DNA of 64,000 nt from Telopea speciosissima (GCF_018873765.1 NC_057919.1:60425484-60489483), one strand, 5' to 3'. Positions 43,289-58,200 are shown, numbered from the stretch's first letter. Translations and numbers: made by a program. The notes: generated by a model from the letters alone, not told the origin.

Positions 43289-46200
43289 ATGAGGTCCGGT
43301 GGCCTCTCGGTAAGTCTCTTATTCTGTTCCTTTCATTGATTATAGCATATGGTTTTCGCTTTTATTCCAATTCTTTTCTTCTTCTGATTTCTGATGTTTT
43401 ATATTCTGAGTTTTAGTTGGCTTCTTCGGATTATCTTCAAATGGGCGGTGGCGGAGCAATGGGAAAGAATTCAACCCTGATTTGTTCGCCTGTAATGGGG
43501 CAATCTGTCGACCAGATGTTGAGTGAGATGGGTAAAGCCAAGGCCGGTGGTGCTGACCTTGTTGAGGTCCGGTTGGACTATCTCAACAACTTAAACCCTC
43601 GCCAAGATCTCAAAGTTCTCATCAAGCAGTCTCCTTTGCCTACGCTCTTCACTTACAGGTGCAACTAATGTATTACATGCTTTTGGGAAAAATCATGAAA
43701 CGTTGGATTTTTGCCAACTTTCTGCTGTTATGGTTTGGAATGGTCAAATGGAGGATACGGACTACTACCATAGTGCCTAACCTTGATTCTGTACTTGCGT
43801 TTGGTTTTTGAGCCCCCGGTCTCAAATTGAAACCTATGTGAACAGCTCCATCAGTATCAAAAAGCAATATGGCAAAGCATATTGAATGGAGGGTTTTATT
43901 TTAGACCTCAAGATGTATCATTGATAAATGAGGTTCATGATCTATCAGTTGGAGGGAAGGAGGTCTTTTTGACCCCCTTTGCAATATGATGGAAGAAATG
44001 AGGGTTAAAGTTATTACTCAAGTACTTTACATAATCAGTGACTCACCTAGAAGATTCACAGTTAAGCCATCAGACACTGGTTTTCCTCTGAAGGCTGGCC
44101 TTCATTCCTTATCCTCATTTGTAAATAGGGCATTTTATTTGTTAGAGATGAATAAATGTAGTTGAGTCTTTATTGCTGATAGCAGATCAATGTAACCATT
44201 TTCATTTTGTTTATGTTTTGAACCTTAAACACCAATTTTGATTGCACAATACATGCTATTTTCTTAATTAGATTTATCATTAATTTTGAATAGAGGTTTG
44301 ATAACTTTGAATCTTCGGCTCATATTATTTTCTTCCAATGTAACACTGAAGTCATGCAAACAGTGGATATAGACCTGGGAATCAATTTTCTTTGACAAAT
44401 TGGGTATAGAATGCAAATGAGGTGAGAAATATGAGACAGACCCATGGACTGCCACCGAAGATAACCTAGGTCAAATATCAATGGGTGTGTTGAAGTCATG
44501 TTTTGTTAAGGTCTTTAGTATTTCTTTAGTTTCATTTCTGAAGGGAATTTATATGAGTCATCTGTGCCTGGAGCAAATATTTACTGTTCAAATATTTGTA
44601 TTGATGACAAACCACTCTGGATGTTACATGTCATATCCTGTTGGAGTTAATTTTTGAGAGGCTTGCCCTTTTGGTGTTGCTGATATTTTTTCCTAGATTT
44701 TTCCTATTTCATGTATCAATCAAGACAAATAGTATTTTTTTCTGCTCTGAGTTACTTAATGCATTTCCTTTATTTTTTTGGAATAAGAAAGTCCACATTT
44801 GAAATTTCATCTATCAGGTCTTAACATTCATATATTTTTTTTAAAAATAAAAAACATTTCACAGACCAAAATGGGAAGGTGGTCAATATGAAGGTGATGA
44901 AACAAGACGATTGGATGCACTTAGGTTAGCCATGGAATTGGGAGCTGATTACATCGACGTTGAGCTTCAGGTAGCTTTTTTGTTTACATGCCTGGGAATG
45001 GGAATACTTGGTCATGCAATTTATTGTATTGTGCTTATTTGTGTTTTGGCATACAATGATAACCAATTATAAAATTATATGCTTGTTTTTAGCTCCATTG
45101 AGTACTACTTTGTTATTTCTACTTAATTTGGATCTCTTCATGGGTTTACTTTCTTTAGCAAACTTAGGTTCTTCTGTTATTCTTATTTTATTCCCTGACT
45201 AATTAGAATAGGAGGTAGAAGGTTTGCTTCTTTAATTCAGTCCACATTTAGTTAGGAGTAAATAAAGTTATTGCTATTTATAGTAGAAGTATAAGTCTGT
45301 AGATGTCTATATTGAGCTTGTAGGATGAGTCATACATGCAGAATATTCATACATGGAATTAAAAGCATGTGTGCTGCTCCTACTGCATAAATCCATAGGT
45401 ACGGGCTGCATCCATCTTGTTTATGTCCATTTTAAGCTATTATTTCTGCTGTTAAAATTGTGGACTGTTTTACTTTTATATCAAAATATGGGTGCTGTTT
45501 GAGTTGAGTACACAAGTGAGGTTAGTCATCCATGCATGGTAATTTGTGTGATTATTCTCATCTACATCTATATTATTCAGATTTTCTTCGAGTTCCTAAT
45601 TTTTTTTGTAAGATCAGATTATCAATCTTGACCGGTGGCTGGGATTCGTTAATGATTTCTTGATCACATTTGTTAATATAAGGAATGATGGATCTGAACT
45701 GGATTTAAATGTCCTTTAATGAGTAATTCATACCAGTTGCCCCCTTCTTGTGAGTAAGGACGTGGTTTCCTTTCAATTGTGCCCACTCTTTCACTCTGTG
45801 TTCCTCTTTCTGTATTCATTTTTGGTAAACCCTAATTGATAAGGAAAAATACTACTAGACTTATTGATACCCAAGGGATTTTTCTGTAGGCCCACTATCC
45901 ATGAGTATAGGATCTTAAAACCATCTTGGGTATTATCCCATATGGTAATGTTGGGGATCAAATTGGGGAGCCAGTTGTCCAGATCCATCTCTGGAAGATT
46001 TGTCACTTCTACACTACATGTTTGTTGTGTGTGGTTGATGCAGTAGCATTATCATTGCTGGACCGGCATGGCCCAATCTGGAAACCCAGACCAAGGCAAA
46101 ACCGAACCCAACCATTAAAGGTTGGGAGGGGTTTATTTAGTTATTTGAGGATATTTTTGTAACTGCTTTATTTTAGAGTTGGATGTACATAATAGATTAG

Positions 46201-49200
46201 ATTGATTTATTAATTTCATTGTTTGTTTCCAGTTTCATGCTTCCTTATTAGGGTCAATGTTGCTTGATAGCAATACTATATATACTCTGTAATCCAACGG
46301 CAGAAATAAATTGACTGGAATGATGTTTGATTGAAGTTGTTGCCAAGGATTGGCCGAGTGGTTCCTCTTTCCCTTCTTTTTCACCCTCCTCACCCTCCCT
46401 CCAATCTATCCAGTTTTCCTCCCTTTTGGGTAAGCTCTTAACTTTCACTCTCCTCCTTTACTTCTTTACTTTATAGTGTTATTCTATTCTCCTTATTTTA
46501 TTTTCTCTTCTTCTTCCTTTCGCAGTTTCTCCTTGTTATTATTCTGCCGTAATCTGGGTTCAGCAGAGAGAGGACTTGATCTCTCTCATAACGTAGAATT
46601 CCACCTTCAAAGTTGAGGAATAGAATCACCATAATAGGGCAACCTCAAACTCCATAGCCCTATCCAAGGTTTAAAGTATCGATATCGGGTGTCATATCAG
46701 TTAGGTGATTTTAAGAGACGTATCATAGCGTATCGGAGATACGTATCGAACAGTGTAGATATGCACGGAAATACACGTGGAAATACACTTTTGGAACAAA
46801 AAACATATAAACAAGCAATATAGAGTCACTCTATCATGCTTAAACACTAAAATGGAGAATAATGTATAACCAGACAAGTATCGGACTTGATTTTTGGAAG
46901 AAGTAAAAAAAAAAAAGCTCTATGGAAGAAATTTTCGTTTTTCTTTGAAATATCATGGATTTGAGTTCAAATCCTTGCAAATGTTCAACTTTGATAGATT
47001 TACTAGCTTAGTTTAACCTAAATCCATGGATTTATAGCAAAAAATAGAACTAAAACGTATGATTTGACTTATCCAAAAAAAAAAAAAACCGTATGATTTG
47101 AACAAAAAGATCAAGTTTTTTTTCTTTCAAAAACCATACTTATTCCTATGATAACTCCTTCAATCTTTGATTTCAGCATGTTTAATGATGGAAAGGATGA
47201 TGTTTTTCCACTCCTTGATTTGTTTTCAAGTGTTGATTGGAAGCCCCAAGTTGGCAAGTGTGAGAAATCGAGGTTAGAAGCAAGATTTCAAGGTTTCAGA
47301 CCTGGGTTTTGGGTGTTTTTTTTCCGCCCAGAAGCTTGCTGTGTTGACTTTAGGGGTAAAAAGTAGGGCTGTAAATGGATAACCGAAAATCCAAATTCGA
47401 TCTGCATTCTTATCCATTTAGGGACATCTGTATTTGTTTAGAGATATTCGGAGAAAAGTCTGAATACTCAGATAAATGTCCGTCCGGAAAAAAATCCGAA
47501 TACATAATAATAAAAAATTAAGTAAATAATGATCTTGAGGGTTTTTGAAGATTCAACAGGTTCTAGAATATGAGGAAAAGAGAATCATGATCTTAGAGAT
47601 ATGGATTGAGAGTGAATTGTATCCACTAGGGGTAGGAAGGTTCGGGTTACAGTGTTACACAAGACAGAGATGTAACCGGATGGGTCGAAAATCCGAATTC
47701 GATTTGCATCCGACTCAATCTGAATCCGTTTAGGTATCCGTATTTGGCCAGGGAATATCCGGATCTGATCACATCCAATCTGTATCCGAGCCGAATCCGA
47801 TCCGTTTACAGGCCTAGTAAAAAGTGGGTTTAAGTAGTTTGTATTGAATGTATCGAGTGTATCGATGTCACACCCTGGCTCGGTTAGTAAGGGCATGGTG
47901 TGACCGGATGCCAACTGGCACCCAATCAATCCTCCAGGATCAATAAGTGCAGTACTCCCATTCACAGTTCATCAAAATACAGTAAATCTTCACAGTGGAA
48001 GAGAATAAGCAGTAATAATAACAACAATAAATAAAGAGATCAAGTGATAACTAGATATTTATATTAACTAAACTTTGTATTACATTGGTATAATTCTCAC
48101 AAGGTACTACAAGACAAAAGTGTAACAGTATCTATATGTTATACTTCACAAAAGTAATTTATAAACACAAAAAGAAGATAGCCTGCTCCGTCGGGCCTGA
48201 TCACGTGAACGTGCATGCATCGCATCAATGGGGTGCGACAAGTTCTTCCATAGAGTGCCTTGAAAGGAGTCATATCAATGGATGAATGGTAGCTATTATT
48301 GTAGGCAAATTCAACCAGGGAAAGATGTTCATCCCAGCTGCCACTCATCTCTAATGCACATGCTCTAAGCATGTCCTCCAAGGTCTGAATTGTTCTTTCT
48401 GATTGTCCATCTGTTTCAGGGTGATGTGCTGAGCTATGATTCAACTTGGTGCCCATTGCACTTTATAGACTCTTCCAAAATCTTGATGTAAATCTGAAGT
48501 CCCTGTCTGACACAATATTCACTGGCACCCAATGCAACCGGACAATGTTATCAACATATAACTTACGCAGTTTATCCATGGAATAAGTGATTTTCATGGG
48601 ATTAAAATGGGCTGTTTCTGTTAGCCTGTCTACAACCACCCAGATGGTATCCATATCCTTCTTAGTGCAGGGGAGGCCTGTGACAAAGTCCATTGTAATC
48701 TGTTCCCACTTCCATTTCGGTATAGATAATGGATGTAACAATTCCACCAGGTCGATGTCTAATGGCCTTGACTTGTTGGCAGGTTAAACACTTGGAAACA
48801 AATGCTGCTACATCATTCTTCATTTCATACCACCACAAGTACTGCTTCAGGTCCTTATACACCTTTGTACTCCCTGGATGTATAGACACTAAAGATTGGT
48901 GTGCCTCCTTCAACACTAAATTTTTTAGGTCATCAACTGTAGGTACGCACAATCTGCCCTTGAACATGAGGACACCACTTGGAGTTAGAGTAAAGTCCAA
49001 GTCCCTCTGTCTTCCTTCTTCCCTCTGTCTTCCTTCTTTGATCTCTTCCATTATCCTTTGAAATTCTTCATCGGAGGATTGGGCTGAAATGATCTGTGCT
49101 CTAAGTGAAGGCTCTACAGTTAGCACGGCTAGAGCCTAATGGTATTTCCCCTCACAAAAGTCATGTCCAGATCCTTGAACTCTTTCACTAGATGTTTGTT

Positions 49201-52200
49201 CAAGTGTATCATCTTTGTTGACCAGCCTTGTAACTTCCTACTCAGGGCATCAACCACCACATTGGCTTTGCCTGGATGGTAGATGATTTCACATTCATAG
49301 TCCTTTACAAGTTCCAGCTACCTCCTTTGTCTCATGTTCAATTCCTTCTGAGTGAAGAAATATTTAAGGCTCTTATGATCTGTGTATATTTCTATCTTCT
49401 CCCCATAGAGGTAATGCCTCCAAATCTTCAAGGCAAAGACCACTGCAGCCAGTTCTAGATCATATGTGGGGTAATTCTTCTTGTACTCCTTCAGTTGTCG
49501 AGAAGCATATGCGACAACCTTCCCATATTGCATCAGTACACAACCTAGTCCTACTTTGGAAGCATCGGTGTATACAACCATTCCTTCAGTGCCATTTGGA
49601 ACAATCAGTTTAGGGGCCGTCACTAGCTTTTGTTTCAGCTCTTGAAAGCTTTTCTCACAAGCTTCAGTCCACTCATACTTAGCAATTTTCTTTGTCAACT
49701 GGGTCATAGGCATTGTTATTGTAGAAAAGTTTTCTATGAACTTTCTGTAATGGCCAGCTAGTCCCAGGAAACTTCTTATTTCTGTCACTGACTTGGGTGT
49801 CTCCCAGTTCACAATTGCTTCAGTCTTGGCTGGATCTACTTCAATTCCCTTTGCTGAAACAATATGGCCCAGAAACCCTACTTGAGGTAGCCAAAATTCA
49901 CATTTGCTGAATTTGGCATACAACTGTTTCTCCCTTAGTCTTTGCATTACAAAACTCAGGTGTTTGGCGTGTTCTTCATTCTTGGAGTAAACCAAGATGT
50001 CATCTATGAATACCATCACGAATTTATCCAAGACATTATGGAAAACCCGATTCATTAGCTCCATAAAAGCTGCCGGCGCATTAGTAAGGCCAAAGGGCAT
50101 TAGTAAGAACTCGTAATGCCCATATCGAGTTCGAAAAGCCATCTTATTGATGTAACCTTCCCTGACTCAGAGTTGATGATATCCAGATCTGAGATCAATC
50201 TTCGAAAACACCCTTGCACCTTGTAGTTGATCGAAGAGGTCATCAATCCTTGGTAATGGGTACCTATTCTTGATTGTCAACTTGTTTAGTTCCCGGTAAT
50301 CTATGCACATTCGCATGCACCCATCTTTCTTCTTAACAAATAATACCGGTACACCCCAAGGTGAGACACTTGGCCTTACAAACCCCTTTTTCAGCAAGTC
50401 TTGCAGTTGAGCTTGCAATTCCTTCAATTCACTTGGCGCCATTCTGTAAGGTGCTTTGGACACTGGCGCCGCTCTAGGAAGCAAATCAACTATAAACTCA
50501 GTCTCCCTTGGCAGAGGTGGACTTGTCAAGTCATCAGGGAAAACATCAGGAAACTCCCTTACAATAGGAATTTCCGACATAGGCCTAACCTTGGTCTCTG
50601 TATCCATCACCGAGACAAGTTATCCCTAGCAACCCTTGCTAAGTAGTTTCTTCATCTAAAGTGCTGAAATGACTGTCTTCGTTGACCTTTTCTTCTTGTC
50701 TCCCTTAAAGATAAACCCTTGTTCTCCTCTAGGCTAGAATACAATCTTCTTTTCTACACAAAGCACATTTGCTTTGTAAGCTACCAACCAATCCATACCC
50801 AATAGGACATCAAAGTCAGTCATATCAAGTTGGATTAAGTGTGCTATCATTTCTCGGGCAGCAATCCTTACAGGGCATGGTTCATACACTGTGTTTAGTT
50901 CTATCGTCAATCCTGTGGGTATGCTAACCGCCAAACCACTTGCTAAACTCTTGGGTGAAATCCCCATTCTCTTAGCAAAAGATGGAGACACAAAGGAGTG
51001 CGTGGCTCAGGTGTCAAACAGTGTATATGCTGGCGATGTACAGACAAGAATGGTACCTAATCGACAAGGACTTGATGAATGCATATGTATATTATCAAAC
51101 AATGAGTACATGGAAGATGTATAGGCAGAATTTATTCCTGTAACCACAGTCTGGCTCGCCTTAGCATCCCCAGCGGAGACAGAGTAAACTCGACCTTAAG
51201 GCTGGTTGCCTTGTTGTCGTTGAGATAGTGGGGGTCTGTGATTGAAGTAGGTCCTTGAATAGTGGCCCGCTTGGCCACAATTGTAGCACTTGGCTTCTTG
51301 GCTGTCTACATTTGCTGGAGCTTCTATAGCTTTGGTGTTAAGATTTGTATACACCGGCTTGGGAGCTGATGACTCTGTAGCCCCCCTTTGAGGCTGAGAA
51401 GAGGCCGGGCTATAGTAGACCGGCTTAGGGATTTTGCTATATTCCCTGTCTGCAAAGGGTACCGATCTCTTGCCAGACCCCTGGTTGGTCAGATAGGTGT
51501 CCCTCTGTTTATCTTCAATCCTCTTCGCGAGCTGTACTACTTCGGAATAGCTCTGGGCCTTATGGGTGATCATTACTGTGGCAACGGATGGCCTCAAACC
51601 ATCCTCAAACTTCTGTGCTTTTGCTTTATCAGTGCTCTGGTGGGGAGGAGCGAAGAAAAAGAGCTCCTCGAATACTCTAGCACCGATCTGGGTCCTTGAA
51701 TTAGCTCCATGAGTTCAACTTCCTTCTTCTTCCTCACACTACTATGGAAATAGTTGCCAAAGAAGGCTTCCTTGAAGATTTCCCAAGTTAGGACGGGGTG
51801 GGTTGTAGCCAAAATGGGCTTGGTGATCTGCCACCAGGCTTCTGCTTCTTACTGAAGCTTATACCTTGCACAAGAAATCTTCTGTTCTTCATTACAGCCT
51901 AAGAACTCAAAGGCTTTCTCCATTTCTTTCCACTTTACTGGTAGGAGGGAGTCCTTAGAGATTCCAGCAAAGGGGGGTTGGATCTTCAAGAATCTTTCCA
52001 TTAAGCGGCCAGTGGCATCATTTGCGGGGGCATCAGGGGCAGGATGACCCATTGGTGGAACATAAGCTGCAGGGGCAGCTTGTGACTGGGACAGAGGAAA
52101 GCAGGAGCGAGCCATAGGGTCTGTGTGGTCTCATGGCGCGTTTGCAAATGCGCGTGGCCATGGTGGTCATGAACTGTTGCATTTGCTGTTGCTGACGGTC

Positions 52201-55200
52201 CATCATATGATCCATAATAGTGGTAACATCCTGGGCCATGAGGTTTGAAGGATTTTCATGAGTATCCTCCCTTTGAGGCTGATCAAAATTATGGGGATTA
52301 GAAGTGGATGCCGTATTAGTAAGTCCTCGAGTGTTCATCCGTTGATAGGTATTCGGATGTTATCCAACCATGGTTGATCAGCTAGGGAAAGAAGCAAACT
52401 ATTAGCATTTAAAACAATAGTTTGATATTCATCAATAACATCAAGATATAGATGCAAAAGTAAGTACTGGGGTTAAACAAGGACATACAGTTATAATGCC
52501 CTATCTAAGGCATTGGATTTGGTTCACCCACCGGTTAAATATACTTTCGATGTGGGTAGTATGAAATTGAAGGTATTCCACCCTTCGCTCGATGACATTG
52601 AAGTCTCTAGTCATCAGGGTTCGGTCGTTCTATAACACAGACTGGAGGTACCTCCGATTGTTGATAACCAGTTCGAGTTTATAATTTAAATCGTCAATGC
52701 TTTCATTATTGTAAACATATTCGCCAATTGGCCTCAGTTTGTAACTCATTGAAGTTGCAGCGATGTATCACACTGAGATTGAAATTCCTATATAAGGCAC
52801 AGTGTTACAATAAACTTTATCATTCTAGTATACATTTATAAAGCATATAAATACAAAGATTTAACATTAATATATGATATTACATAAAAATATAATTAAA
52901 CAAAACAGATACTTATGTCCCTTGACGTTTTAGGTCTATTCTATATCAATTTATTAATATATGTATTGTTTATATAATTATCATATAGTACTTTATTTTA
53001 TAGTATTTTATTATATTTTATTTAAATTTTTATTTTAAGTTTTTATTTAAGTTTTAAGTCCACCAGATTCAGGTTTGGAGGCCCTACGGATTCAGGTTTG
53101 AAGTCCTACGGTCGTCCGTAGGGCTTCACAGTAGCCTTGTCAAAATATTAAGTTCTACGGATTCAGGACCTATGTTTCTACGAATTCAGGTTGCGGGTCA
53201 ACCGGTCGACCGGTTGACGAAGCAGTAGGTGACTTATATTAAAACGTTGGTTCATTCTTTCATTCCTCACTGTAGTCTCTCCCTCTCTAAACTCTCACTA
53301 TCTCTCCCAAAGAGTTCCTAAGGGTTTTCTAACCTATTTTGAGCATTCAAACATTAGATCTACTTCTCTAAACTACAAGTAAGTGATTTATTTCCTAGAT
53401 TCTCAAAGTTTATGCTCATAACCTAATGTATCTTGCTTCCTTTTAGGTTTTTATGCTAGGTAGTAGTTTTTCTTGAGGTTCTTGACATTAGTTGCATGTT
53501 TTTGTTCTTATTTACAGATTCTTAGCATACACTTTTTCCTTCTTTTTCATTTTCTTATGGTTTCTTAGTTCTCTTGTTCTTTATTCCACAATGCATAGAA
53601 CTGTGCATAATAGGTGTTTGTAAAATTGTCTCTTTGAGTCTTTTTACCTTATTACTTGTTCATTTTTGAAACTAATGTACTTCTAATGTGTACATTCCTT
53701 ATTCTTTCATTTTCTTTTGTCATTTCTTTTATTTTCTTAGGTTACTAGTATTACATTGGTTCTCTTCTTATTGACACTCAAAAGGTGCCCACAATGTGTT
53801 TGTATAAATGCATGAATACATTTTCTTTGTTATATTGTTGTTTATTTCGAAATCTAGGGCTTTCCTATACTTTCCACCTATTACCTAGTACTCTTTTCAA
53901 TGCCATTACTTATCTTTTCCTAGTCTTGAAGTTCCTAGGTAGTCCAATGCACTTGCACTCACACATGCATATATGTTTTGGAAACTTGTCCTAATTTCTT
54001 GTTCTCTTAAACCTTTTCAGCCCTCCTATTAGCATGGCTGCAGCTAGAGGGCGAGGTGGTAGAGGTAGGGGTGGTAGGGAAGAGGTGCCCCCGCACCGGC
54101 AGTTGACTTTGAGCCCATGTTCTTCTGGAATGCCATGGAAGAAGAGAGATATGGGGAGTGGTTCATGGGTCAGACAGTGGAGGAAGAACGGGGTGTGATT
54201 TTGGCAGACTTGGACACATTCAAGGTCCAACAGAGGTTTGAAAACTTGGGGTGGCTTCCAATGGTTCAGCCAGCCAGTTCTTGCTACCCTCGATTGGTTC
54301 GGCTGTTTTACAGCAACCTTGGCTATCAACATGAGGGAGAAGAGTTCATTGTGAGCAACTACGTGAAGGGTCGAGAGATTTCCTTCAGCACCGTTCAACT
54401 GGCAGCCCTGTTGAGATATCCAATGAGGGCGAGAGGAGGTATTGTTCTCCGAGGACAGAGACTTCTGAGTTCCCCTTGCACATAGAGATACGGTGGTTGT
54501 TTTCGGTGCTCACCGATGGGGCATTGTATGAGAGGGTGATGTTAGAGTTAGACTTTATACCCTTTGCTCGGGTGCTTTCCAGGATATGTGACCATAACGT
54601 TGTACCGAAGGCAGGCCATCACACCGAGCTTTCCTCTATGCAGGTCCTTGCCACTTATTGTCTGTATACAGGCTACCAGATATGCTTGCCATATACCATC
54701 ATGCGCACTATGGCGTATCTTCATGACAACCCCGGGCGTGGGAACTTGGTTTACGGGAGATTGCTCACCAAGATCTTCCGTCGGTATGGTGTCCGACTTG
54801 TAGATGAGGAGCCTTCAACGAAGAGAGTGGTGAACATAAGTCAAGTCTCTCTGGTCAAGATGCATATCCAGCTTCCTCCCTTTACTCCAGAGCTTGGTCA
54901 CCCAGATTGCACAGAGTTAGCACAACCTACAGGGGATGAGGAGGTTGCAAGGGAGGTCCTCGATGAGGAGAGGGCAGAGGTGATCACACGGGTGTGCCTG
55001 GTGATATTCCTATAGGCACACAGCCCACAATTGCATTTGGACATCCTGGTGCTTCTTCCTCTTCTGCTGCCCCACACATCACAGGAGATGCCAGCACTTG
55101 GGGATAATTGTTCAGTCGCCTCGACTCCTTGGAGAGGACAGTGGCATGTGGATTCTCAGATATGAGGCAGGATCTTACTCAAGTCGGCAGCCGAGTAGGC

Positions 55201-58200
55201 GCTGTAGAGGCAGAGTTGGGCCAGTGGAGGTCTTACTTCTCGGGACAGGCACCACCACCACCACCACAACCGTAACTACCTGATGACTTTCATCCTGACT
55301 ATTTCTAGACTTAGGTTTTTAGTCTTCTGTCTTCTATAAAGGCTATGTAACTTTTTCTTTTTCTTTCTTTTCTTTTCTTTTTTTCTTTTTTTATTTTTTT
55401 ATTTTTTTAATATTACAGATGTAACTTGATCAACATATAATGCTGAAATTTTGTACTCAACATCTTGAAAATATATATATAAGTTTATATTTTCCTTTTC
55501 ATTACATTTTTACACTTCACAAATTCTTTTATACTTATAATTTTTAATTGAAGCTTTTAATTTATCCTTAGGTAAACTGACCTTTAGGTCAATGAGTCTA
55601 AGATGCTGCTGTGTTATGATTTAGGTTGTAAATAGGAGTAGAGCACAGTTGCTCTGATACCACTAAATTGTCACACCCCAGCCCGGTTAGTAAGGGCATG
55701 ATGTGACCGGATGCCAAATGGCACCCAATCAATCCTCCAGGATCAATAAGTGCGGTACTCCCATTCACAGTTCATCAAAACACAGTAAATCTTCGCAGCG
55801 GAAGAGAATAAGCAGTAATACTAACAACAATAAATAAAGAGATCAAGTGATAACTAGATATAACTGAACTTTGTATTACATTGGTATAGTTCTCACAAGG
55901 TACTACAAGACAAAAGTGTAACAGTATTTATATGTTATACTTCACAAAAGTAATTTATATACACAAAAAGAAGATAGCCTGCTCCATCAAGCCTGATCAC
56001 GTGAACGCGCATGCATCGCATCCGCAGAATGCCTTATGAACTTCAAACTCCTGCACCATACGACCCTCATCGGTGTGGAAGTCCGAAGCAGTAACAAGTC
56101 CATCATCTGGTTTCTCAGAACTAGTCATACTATCTGAAAAAAAAAGAGAGATCCACAGGGGTGAGCTCTACTGAGCCCAATAAGGGAAAACACGCAAGCA
56201 TATGCATATAATAGTCCATGATGCATGACCTAGACTAAGGATGCTTCTAGCAACAGTTCTAAGTCTCATGAGGTATGAATGCTACTGTAGTAGGTATGAT
56301 ATTCCCAGTCCCGGAACCGCAAACCAAACATTGGTCACCCAGGAATACCACTCTACTATGGTGAAGGCCTACCGGTTCCGGAATGAACACATCAGACCCC
56401 AACGAACCCTCAATGTTAACCCTATGGTTTGTTCCCATTCTGGTATGTACTCTTAAGACCTGGGATAGTAAATGACATTCCGGTATGTACCCTTCAGACA
56501 TGCCACGGGTTATCCAACACCTCACCCCTGTTGACAAGGGTCGTAGCACGGGGTTTATGATAACCTAACCACATGCATTCTATCATGATGTCATATATTT
56601 CAGCAGTAAGAAGGTAGTAACTTAGTTCCATCATCATCTCATTCACAATAATCATAAAACATAATAATTATGCAATATAAAATGCATCCTAGAATCCTGC
56701 ATAGATCTAATGCAAAAGAAAAGAAACTATTAGCCTATATGAACCTTAACCATTAATATGGTGTATGAACAGATGCAGCAGGCATAAACATAAAGACAAC
56801 AGTAAACACTCCAATAAATAAAAGTCAAACCCCCTTACCTGAAGTTCCAGATACAGCCTAGGTAATTGAGAGTTCCAACTCACACCTTAACCTCACCAAC
56901 TGATGCTATACAGCCTAGATAAACAATATACATCATGTATTAGGTCCAGCACAACCCTAGGTAAAAGCCCAAATCATATTGGAACTAAAACTGGGACTGT
57001 AGGGAGGACCGGATTCAGAGCTGACCTGAATCCGATCGGCCATAGGGCCAAACCAGTAGCTATTTTAGGTTTTGTTTTTCCTGGATTAAGCCTAGCACAG
57101 GTCCCCAACACCCAAATTGAGTTAGGGTTGTTTAAGGGTACAGTCTTAGGTCCAAAATGACCCATTTGCATGCATCATCCATGCAAAGATTGTAATCCTA
57201 AATGGGAAGGAAAGGATTTTCTAAAATTTTTATAGGTAAATGGCAGGTAAGTATGGGAATAGAAGAATTAGGGTTTTAATGGTTTGGGATGATGCCCTAG
57301 AGTGGTAGATTTGTCTAATTAGGTTAGGGTTTAGGGTCATAAACAACTATCCTAAGTAATTACATGGCATAGGGCTGGTTAAACCATGGTTTCAAAGGAA
57401 AATCAAAGAAGAAGAGAAGAAGGGAGGAGATTCCAGAATTTTAGGGGAACTTACCTTACCCTAGCTGTAATGAAGATGAATATTTCCTCCTAGGTTCTCT
57501 CCAGCTCCAAGTTTACAATTTGAGAAGAAATCCTCAACCCTAATCTTCCCTCTTTCTTCTTCTCCCTTTCTTCCTTAGCTGAATCGGTTTTGTGGTTTGG
57601 ATAAAATGAAATTAGGCTAAGGTGGTTTTATATAAAGGGGTGGAACTAAGGACTGTTTGGTCTATAGTTATTAGAACTAGTTTTTATAAATGTGTTTCTC
57701 AAAACTGATTTTAAAGATAATTAATTACTTAAGTTCAATTTTTAAGTTATGATTTAAACCTATAGGCCATAAATGTGGGCCCGGGCATGCTGACACACAA
57801 GCAGCCCCAGACTACAAAGGGTGTGGGTCCCACTAGGGTAAATTTACCTTTTTGCCCCCCATTGGTATTAAAAGTACAGTCTTATTTGTAAAGACAGATT
57901 CTTACCTAAACCAACCTAGGAAATTGTGAGGTTCTGCATATGCTCGATCTAGCATGTTTGGCCGATGAAGTTGATGTGTTGGGACCCGGCAGGATCTTTG
58001 GATTCAAGAATGGCTAGCTGTGCTGGCTCCTCGGAATCCTCCATAGGCGAGTCAATGGATTGCTCCGAATCCACCACCGATGCAGCCCACAACATAGAGG
58101 CAAGCATGGACACTGACCCAGAACCTGTAATCACACAAATTCAAAAAAGTTCAATTTAGAGGTGGATTTCACAATCGATACATAGCAATTGTATCGTATC

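Larger units (their letters stand above)
47866..58173 (-). mobile_element. Ty3/gypsy LTR retrotransposon, 3' side deleted, TSD ATCGA
   Basis: ATCGA is at 47861-47865 and 58174-58178. The right end (5' LTR on the minus strand) is 55669-58173. The left end is only 361 bp of LTR. Pol order on the minus strand (protease, RT, RNase H, integrase) defines gypsy. The long 2.5-kb LTR and tRNA-Met primer site suggest the Tekay/Del chromovirus group, but the chromodomain region is deleted. It is antisense to the host gene and nested in the hAT-like element. Confidence 0.92.

Noticed and set aside
56241..57171. Small ORFs of 60-100 codons on both strands
   Set aside because: They lie wholly inside the 5' LTR of the gypsy element and show no domain.
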